Shown: piece after piece, positions 58,763-64,000 of the stretch | Layout of the letters: each line of letters opens with the position of its first letter | Numbering within the stretch: the stretch's first letter is position 1 | NCBI RefSeq assembly: GCF_040566545.1 | Contig: NZ_JBEWZI010000005.1 | Coordinates: 172,774 to 236,773 of the forward strand | DNA length: 64,000 nucleotides | Reading direction: 5' to 3' | Origin: Uliginosibacterium flavum | Lineage (GTDB): Bacteria > Pseudomonadota > Gammaproteobacteria > Burkholderiales > Rhodocyclaceae | Notes under the pieces: generated by a model | Database searches by the model: none | What the model was told of the DNA's origin: nothing | What the model saw: only the letters and a program-made list of their open reading frames with translations | Program-made: the position numbers and the translations under genes

Positions 58763-59029
58763 CGTCACGTTTTTGGTGAGAATTGTGGGCGACTTTAGTC
58801 TTGCTGACTCGGTAAGGCTTTGACTTAGCCCGCGCTGACAGCGCCGTTTACTTTCAAAGCGTGCACAAAAATAGCCGTTTCACCGACCTGAAGTGATGAT
58901 CGCCATACTTTTTCAGGCCGTAGTTTGAAATGAGGTCAATCGATGGCATACCCCTGGTTTTTTTGTGACCCGTCCATGTACCCGGGCCTTGTTCGCGCCA
59001 CAGCGTCCCCGCGAAGCCTCTGTTTTGAG

Positions 59030-59045
59030 TGGCATGTTTTCTGCC
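59030..59045 (+). promoter_or_regulatory. Sigma-54-like promoter before the ferredoxin-rubrerythrin fusion
   Basis: TGGCATGTTTTCTGCC has GG and GC at the required spacing and TGGCA intact, but the -12 block is CTGCC instead of TTGCA. No TGT-N10-ACA site was found upstream, so the activator, if any, is unknown. The predicted start of transcription is near 59057. Confidence 0.45.
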
Positions 59046-59084
59046 TAGGGAGATTGCCTATCATCTCAACCCAGGAGTAATAAA

Positions 59085-59981
59085 GTGGCTAACGTAACCT
59101 TTTCTTCGCCGGTCATGCCGCGCGATATCACCGTGTATGCCGTTGCTGGCAGCCGCGTAACCCTTCTCTCCCTCGCAAAATCGCACAAGATTCCGATCCC
59201 CTGTGACTGTCAGGACGGCGAGTGTGGCTCTTGCATTGTCGAGGTCAAAAACTACACAAAGAACACCCGCGATGGCGTAACCCTGACAAACAAGGAGCGC
59301 GAAGTGCTGCTCCAGTTGGGCAAGATCACCAAGGAAGAGCTGAAGGACATGGCCTGCCATGACCTGCCGCCACGCCACCGTCTGGCCTGTCAGTGCCTTG
59401 TGCGCAATGAAGACATTCTGGTGACGTTTGAAGGCGACACAACGCTACCCGTCAAAGGCCCGGCGCTCTCCCTGGCGGCGGCCATCTACAAGGGCGGCGT
59501 CGAAATGGACTCGCTGGACAAGTTTCTGAGCTTTTCCGTGAAGGTCGAAGAGGATTCTGCCCAGCACTACGAAGAGCTGAGCGCCAACATGGCCGAGTGC
59601 GGCAATACCGATGTCGCCAAGCTCTTCAAGCAGCTCGGCGAGTATTCGCGCCTGCATCTTGCCGAAGCCATGGCCAAATGCGAGCGTTTCGACGCCACGG
59701 TGGAAGTGCCCGCCAGCTCCGCCTGGCCTGACAACGCCTCGCCGGAAATGGCCAAGCAGTGGGCCGGTGACGCCAGCATGACGCGTCTGGACGCGCTCAA
59801 GGTCGCGTTGCAGGGCGAGCGGCGTGGCTACGAGTTCTACTACTCGGTCGCCAACACCGCCGCCGACAAGCAAATCCGCGCAGTCGCCAAGGAGTTCGAG
59901 CGCGAAGAAGCCGAGCACGTCGAAACGCTCAAGCTGTGGATCGAGAAGGAAGAAGCTGCGATTCGCGCCACCGCGCGCTGA
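59085..59981 (+). CDS. Ferredoxin-rubrerythrin fusion protein
   Basis: This 298-aa protein joins a plant-type [2Fe-2S] ferredoxin (residues 1-115; ligands Cys42, Cys47, Cys50 and Cys102, with extra cysteines at 40, 91 and 104) to a ferritin-like diiron domain (about 133-295). The latter keeps the rubrerythrin pattern: a Glu in KVEEDSAQHYEE, EYSRLH, a Glu in GERRGYEFYY, and EREEAEH. It could reduce peroxide or oxygen with electrons from its own ferredoxin. The start is GTG 59085 with CAGGAG upstream. The neighbouring sigma-54-like element and FNR-type box hint at a link to diazotrophic, low-oxygen growth. Confidence 0.8.
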   Translation: MANVTFSSPVMPRDITVYAVAGSRVTLLSLAKSHKIPIPCDCQDGECGSCIVEVKNYTKNTRDGVTLTNKEREVLLQLGKITKEELKDMACHDLPPRHRLACQCLVRNEDILVTFEGDTTLPVKGPALSLAAAIYKGGVEMDSLDKFLSFSVKVEEDSAQHYEELSANMAECGNTDVAKLFKQLGEYSRLHLAEAMAKCERFDATVEVPASSAWPDNASPEMAKQWAGDASMTRLDALKVALQGERRGYEFYYSVANTAADKQIRAVAKEFEREEAEHVETLKLWIEKEEAAIRATAR

Positions 59982-60085
59982 TTTCGGCTGGCCCGGACGA
60001 AGGCGTGAGCCGGCGTCCGGGCCAATGCCGGGGCTTGCGCCCCGTCGATCTCTCAGACATGAAGCCCCGCCACGCAAGCCCCTTT

Positions 60086-60943
60086 TTATTGGGCCAGCGA
60101 GGGTTGTAGCGCCAGTGCCGCCGCTTCGGCGCTGCAGTCGCGGGAAGGTTTCAGGCCTCGCTCGCGAGCGCTGGTCAACTCGGCTTTGGCCGCATTCAGA
60201 TCGGCCAGGAATGCGTGGTTTGCATGCAGGCGCGCTACGCTGCCCGCAGCCATTGAACGTGCCTGAACGACATCGCTGTGCCAGTGCGCATTGCATACAT
60301 TCCGGCTCTCGCCGAAGGCCAGGCCGCGCGCAAGGATGGCGCCGCCTTGCGCGGGCGAGACTTCCGCAAGGATCAGCGCCCAGCTCCAGCCCACGGTGGT
60401 GTGCCCGGATGGATATGAACCATCATGTTCCAGAGAGACCCGATCATCCGGCGTGCACAGCGGTTGCCCGTTGATGACGAATGGGCGGGTGCGGTTGTAG
60501 TAATGCTTGGCGTTGCCCGTGGAACCACCTGCGTCCGTCAGGGTTCGATGCAGAAGGCTGTACAAGCGCGGCGTTTCCGCTTCGCTGACCGGGGCGTTCA
60601 GGGCGCAGCTGAACGTGCTGGCGGCGTGCGGGAAGCGCAGATCAGCGTCGGAAATTGCCTGCGTCCAGCGCGGCGTATCGCGCAAGCTGAAGCTTCGCTG
60701 GCTGATCTCCGTATCCAGCGCCAGGGCGGCCGAGCCTTTGGCTGGCGGGGGCGGCAGAAGAGCGAGGCTGTCCGGAATGTCCTTGACGGCAAGGTAGCCC
60801 TCCACCAGTCCGGGAAACAGGCCCAGCGCCGGGTTTGGCGCGGTATTTTCCTTGATGCCGGCACAGCCGCTGGCGAGTGCGCCAGCAATCAACACCGTCA
60901 TTGCCGTCCTGCACCAGACGGGCTTGCGATCAGCTTTGTTCAT
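60086..60943 (-). CDS. Class A non-specific acid phosphatase lipoprotein (PAP2 superfamily)
   Basis: This 285-aa secreted enzyme removes phosphate from organic phosphoesters. The signal peptide ends in LASGC (lipobox). The three PAP2 blocks are KHYYNRTRP, PSGHTT and SRNVCNAHWHSD, with all catalytic Lys/Arg/His/Asp residues present. The ATG at 60943 follows GGAGAATGACAA. It is the second gene of a same-strand pair with the metallophosphoesterase, about 95 bases apart. Confidence 0.9.
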   Translation of the reverse strand: MNKADRKPVWCRTAMTVLIAGALASGCAGIKENTAPNPALGLFPGLVEGYLAVKDIPDSLALLPPPPAKGSAALALDTEISQRSFSLRDTPRWTQAISDADLRFPHAASTFSCALNAPVSEAETPRLYSLLHRTLTDAGGSTGNAKHYYNRTRPFVINGQPLCTPDDRVSLEHDGSYPSGHTTVGWSWALILAEVSPAQGGAILARGLAFGESRNVCNAHWHSDVVQARSMAAGSVARLHANHAFLADLNAAKAELTSARERGLKPSRDCSAEAAALALQPSLAQ

Positions 60944-61039
60944 TTGTCATTCTCCGGAAAGGGGGCTGCGGGCCAGGATAGCTCCCGGCCCGGGGTGAGA
61001 AGCTCGGCGACCACCTGGCGGATGGCCTTGAGCCCGCGT

Positions 61040-62944
61040 TCAGGGGAAAAGTGCCTTCAGCCTGGCGACCATCGCCGGGCTCAATTGCTTGATCAGCTCC
61101 GCGTTGTACGAACCCGTGGGATTCATCGTCGCGATGCTCGGGTCGGAAAGCGATCTTCCCGGCTTGTCAGGGTCGGGCACCGGGGCTTGGGTCACCAGAT
61201 CAATCAGCTCGCTGGGGGTCTGGAAAAGGTTCTGGGCAATGACCGGACTGTTGACGACCTGAGTCGCCGCAATCGCATATTTGCGCGAGGTGGCGGCCGG
61301 CGTGCCGTGCAGCACCGCCGGGTCGACGTTGGTTGCGACAACGGAGACCGTGTAGTCGCTATTGACGTAGATTTCGAATGTGCGGAACTGCTGCGGGAAG
61401 TCCCGCAGGGACGAGGTTTCCACCTGCCAAAAGCCTTTTTCCGGCGCCTTGTCCGCGTCCGGCGAGTTGAATGCCTTGATCGAGTTGGTGTGGCGGTGCC
61501 CGGCAATCCACATCAGCACATTGGTATTGGCCTGCATCTCATCAATCAGGCCCTTCAGCGTGGTGGCGTTTGTCGGGTCGTCCCACCATTCCATGTAGCT
61601 GCCTTTGTGCGCGACGGCGATTGGAATGTGCGCGGCAATGATCATCAACTGGTCGGCCTTCTTGCCCGCGGCCAGCTGTTCCTTGAGCCAGCTCCAGCGC
61701 GTCTGATCCAGAAAACCGTGGCCATGAATGCTTGTGTTGGCCCCGTCGGTCTCGTTCTGGGTCACATCGAGGACGATGACCTTGAGCGGCAGCGCGGACT
61801 TGGGCACAAAGCTATAGCAGGCAAAATCCTTCCCGTACTTGGGATCGACCAGATTGAAACCATGCCCCACCGGGCTCGATGTGGTCTTGAAGAACTCCTT
61901 GACCCATTCCCCCTTCTTGAGCGAGCGCCGATCCGGATCGGGCACGACCGTGGGCGGCGTCTTGAAGTTGGCGACCGGCCCGGCGCCCACGACCGTGCCA
62001 TAGGGGGTCGAACCATCAATGGTTCCCATGTAGTAGTCGGTCCGGGTGAAGTTGCCCGGTTGATAGAGCGCGTCACCGCAGGCGAAGATCGTCTTGCCCG
62101 TGTAGGTCTGCGGCAGATCCTTGCGCGGCCCGTCATAGACCGAGAAGGAGCCGATGAAAAAATGATCGTGGTTGCCCAGGGTCTGATAAAACGGAATCGA
62201 TTTGTTCAGACCCGCCGCCTGGAAAGGCTTCTGATAATCGACGCTGTCTTCTCCTGCGTGTGCACCGGAGCTGGGCTTGATCAGCTTGCCGTCGATCACA
62301 TCGATATACCAGCGCAGCTCGTTGTACTGCGTGCTATTGCAGGCATCCCCAAGCGAGATGCCGAAATCGAAGGGCGCGCTCTTGTGCAATTCGTTGACGG
62401 TCTGGATGGCCGCATCCAGTACCTGCGTGGTGTAGAGCATCACCGGCGAATACACCGACGTCATCCATGCCCAGGGCTGTTTGCCCAGCATCTCGATACC
62501 GGGCTGCGGCTTGTCGTAGGTGAGCTGCTGCAGATAGATCAACTGGTTCGGCGATTCCTTGTCCGTGATGTGGATGTCCGTGATCGCGAAGAAATTCAGC
62601 AGCTTGACCTTCCGGCTCACCCCCGCATGGCGGTAGTTTGCCGCGCAGATATCGGTGCGGGTCACGACCTGGAGCGGCGCGCCCAGCGTCCAGTTGCCAT
62701 AGCCATAGCGGTCGTAATGCGCGACATCCGTCATCTGGATCTTCACCGCCGGAATCGGGCCGGGCAGCACGGTGTTCTGCGCCGTTGTAATCACATTGCC
62801 GCTATCGATCGGGTAGCGCTGCGGGGGCCGTGGCTCGCATCGGCCCTTGCCGGGCGCCGCCGCAGCATCGGACGCGGCCCCGGTGGCCGTCGCCGCCAGT
62901 GGAAGAGTAAGCAGGGAGGATTTCAGGAAGTTGCGACGTTGCAT
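61040..62944 (-). CDS. TIGR03768-type metallophosphoesterase with Tat-like signal
   Basis: This 634-aa exported calcineurin-type phosphoesterase begins MQRRNFLKSSLLTLPLAATA, a likely twin-arginine signal (RRNFLK). Metal-binding blocks are FAITDIHITD, GISLGDACN, QTLGNHDHF and IAAHIPIAVAHKG, with GHRHTNS near the end. The substrate is unknown. The family name is from memory of TIGR03768. The ATG at 62944 follows GGAGTCCTGATC. Confidence 0.85.
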   Translation of the reverse strand: MQRRNFLKSSLLTLPLAATATGAASDAAAAPGKGRCEPRPPQRYPIDSGNVITTAQNTVLPGPIPAVKIQMTDVAHYDRYGYGNWTLGAPLQVVTRTDICAANYRHAGVSRKVKLLNFFAITDIHITDKESPNQLIYLQQLTYDKPQPGIEMLGKQPWAWMTSVYSPVMLYTTQVLDAAIQTVNELHKSAPFDFGISLGDACNSTQYNELRWYIDVIDGKLIKPSSGAHAGEDSVDYQKPFQAAGLNKSIPFYQTLGNHDHFFIGSFSVYDGPRKDLPQTYTGKTIFACGDALYQPGNFTRTDYYMGTIDGSTPYGTVVGAGPVANFKTPPTVVPDPDRRSLKKGEWVKEFFKTTSSPVGHGFNLVDPKYGKDFACYSFVPKSALPLKVIVLDVTQNETDGANTSIHGHGFLDQTRWSWLKEQLAAGKKADQLMIIAAHIPIAVAHKGSYMEWWDDPTNATTLKGLIDEMQANTNVLMWIAGHRHTNSIKAFNSPDADKAPEKGFWQVETSSLRDFPQQFRTFEIYVNSDYTVSVVATNVDPAVLHGTPAATSRKYAIAATQVVNSPVIAQNLFQTPSELIDLVTQAPVPDPDKPGRSLSDPSIATMNPTGSYNAELIKQLSPAMVARLKALFP

Positions 62945-63248
62945 GATCAGGACTCCATGGCGGGGATGGGGGGCATGAGGATGCGCAAGGGCTCAGCCCT
63001 GCAGATTGACCATGCTGCGAGTATAACTATCCGAAGATTGACGGAGCAGGCGGCGCGAACTTGAGCCGCGCAGGGCGACACTGCCCTTTAGGGACCGCCC
63101 GCCACGCCAGCACTCTGGCGTCTTCAGCGCATGCCTGCAGCGCCGCGCAGGGCGGACCTGTGCGGGCAGGCATGCTGCAGAGTGGCTTCAGGCATGGCGT
63201 TGCGGGCAGGCGCCTGAAAGATGCGGATTCACCCGCGAAAAGCCTCTG
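62945..63248. other. 304-base divergent gap
   Basis: This region lies between the phosphoesterase gene and the CHASE4 gene and contains a copy of the dispersed repeat (63128-63200). No other element is supported. Confidence 0.6.
63128..63200 (+). repeat. Dispersed repeat family, copy
   Basis: GCATGCCTGCAGCGCCGCGC, GGACCTGTGCGGGCAGGCAT and GTGGCTTCAGGCAT keep the first two parts; the hairpin part is degenerate. Confidence 0.65.
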
Positions 63249-64000
63249 ATGGACTCAAGCGGCAAGCCGCGCAAGCCGTTAACCCGACAGTCCATTTCCC
63301 GTGAATATCTTCCAATGGGGCTGCGCGCCAAACTGATTATTGCCTTGCTGCTGGTGTTCGGCGCACTGGGTCTCGTGATCTTCACGACGATCCAGGCGCG
63401 CGTCGCGAGCAGCTATGACAGGATCGAATTCGACGAAGCGCAAGCCGATCTGACGCGCCTGATCAATGCGTTCGCCGACTCCGTGCAGCAGATCGACGAC
63501 GCACTGCTGGAATGGGCCGTTTGGACCGAGATGTATGACTTCATGCGCTCGGGGGACGCCAGATTCCGCGCCAGCTACCTATCGCCCGAGGGCATCGCGC
63601 AGGCCCGCTACGCCTGGCTTGGGGTGTATGACGTGCAGGGGCGCATGTTCGGCAGCATTGGCCATGACCCGGAGCGCCGCCAGCCGCTCGTACTGCCCAC
63701 CCTCGAAGATCCCGCCAACCCGCTGGCGCGCGCCTTGGGCGCGCCCTTGGCGCCCGGCGCCGTCCACTGCGGGCTGATCAAGATCGAGGCGCAGCTCTTC
63801 GCCATGTGCCGCCGCGCGATTGTCGATTCACGCGGCGCCGGCCCGGCCCATGGCGTGATCGTGATCCTCAAGGCCATCGGCCCCGATTTCATGGCGCGGA
63901 TCATCCGCCAGACCAAACTCGATGCGCAGATCTGCGCTCCGCAGCCTCAGCCGGATCAGGCCTGCGCGCTGTGCACTCACCCCATCCAGGCCAGCATTGG
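63249..64000 (+). CDS. CHASE4-domain membrane sensor, N-terminal part (cut by window edge)
   Basis: The frame is open from ATG 63249 to the end of the window (250 codons). One transmembrane helix at about residues 30-50 is followed by a periplasmic CHASE4-like domain with the DDALLEWAVWTEMYDFM block. The output domain lies outside the window; in this setting GGDEF or histidine kinase outputs are likely. Confidence 0.75.
   Translation, partial: MDSSGKPRKPLTRQSISREYLPMGLRAKLIIALLLVFGALGLVIFTTIQARVASSYDRIEFDEAQADLTRLINAFADSVQQIDDALLEWAVWTEMYDFMRSGDARFRASYLSPEGIAQARYAWLGVYDVQGRMFGSIGHDPERRQPLVLPTLEDPANPLARALGAPLAPGAVHCGLIKIEAQLFAMCRRAIVDSRGAGPAHGVIVILKAIGPDFMARIIRQTKLDAQICAPQPQPDQACALCTHPIQASI

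Larger units (their letters stand above)
58623..59084. other. 462-base intergenic control region
   Basis: This divergent region lies between PEP-CTERM protein 2 and the ferredoxin-rubrerythrin fusion. It contains the FNR-type box (58749-58762) and a sigma-54-like element (59030-59045). No ORF is supported. Confidence 0.7.

Noticed and set aside
60425..63064. 879-codon plus-strand frame
   Set aside because: It is antisense to both phosphatase genes, whose catalytic motifs are intact; His/Arg/Gly-rich shadow composition.
1..64000. CRISPR arrays, tRNA, rRNA, transposases, integrases
   Set aside because: I looked for regular spacer-repeat arrays, cloverleaf-like genes, and DDE or tyrosine-recombinase products and found none. 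The repeats seen are irregularly spaced intergenic elements.

Overview
The window is 64 kb of GC-rich chromosome from a nitrogen-fixing Gram-negative bacterium, most likely a betaproteobacterium of the Rhodocyclales type. That placement is an inference. It rests on the isc operon layout with a second cysteine desulfurase in front of iscS, nif genes with textbook NifA/sigma-54 promoters, PEP-CTERM proteins, and the many cyclic-di-GMP proteins. I saw no rRNA, tRNA, CRISPR array, transposase or prophage gene.

Layout. 1-7.8 kb: the end of a DsrE-like gene, a Gfo/Idh/MocA oxidoreductase, a large HD-GYP sensor, and a MASE1-CHASE-PAS-GGDEF-EAL protein. 8.2-12 kb: a DEAD-box RNA helicase with an RGG-like tail, a VC0807-type membrane protein and an RluA-family pseudouridine synthase. 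12-18.9 kb: the housekeeping Fe-S operon iscR-csd-iscS-iscU-iscA-hscB-hscA-fdx-iscX, headed by two IscR-type operators. 18.9-27 kb: a single-domain response regulator, an Ntn-hydrolase overlapping an FUSC/YccS-type membrane protein, an SGNH esterase lipoprotein, DNA polymerase IV and a YhgE/Pip membrane protein. 27.3-29.7 kb: nifU-nifS behind a near-perfect sigma-54 promoter, a NifA site and a previously unlisted 25-codon ORF that would be the first cistron. 30-34.4 kb: an RND efflux pump and its adaptor. 35.3-37.8 kb: a poly-serine secreted putative metallopeptidase and a hypothetical protein. 38-43.6 kb: nifE-nifN-nifX-rseC-(DUF269)-(CCE_0567 family)-fdxB, divergent from nifQ, with a shared NifA site and a sigma-54 promoter on each side. 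43.9-49.7 kb: HflX, a class A penicillin-binding protein and a poly-serine lipoprotein. 50.3-64 kb: accessory genes (HD-GYP, a yceI-yceI-cytochrome b561 operon, two PEP-CTERM proteins, a FlhE-like protein, a diguanylate cyclase, a ferredoxin-rubrerythrin fusion, two secreted phosphatases and a truncated CHASE4 sensor). Dispersed repeats lie in most of the gaps of this last part.

How it fits together. Two separate Fe-S/cofactor systems are present. The Isc system (IscR-controlled, general use) assembles clusters for the cell. NifU/NifS supply clusters for nitrogenase, while NifE/N/X, NifQ and FdxB take part in FeMo-cofactor assembly. NifHDK, NifB and NifA must lie outside the window. RseC inside the nifENX operon, and a ferredoxin-rubrerythrin fusion with a sigma-54-like promoter and an upstream FNR-type palindrome, suggest extra redox and oxygen-defence parts tied to diazotrophy. 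The most novel candidates are the 25-aa NifA-dependent ORF, the ferredoxin-rubrerythrin fusion, and an intergenic repeat family of about 75-80 bp found in more than ten gaps.
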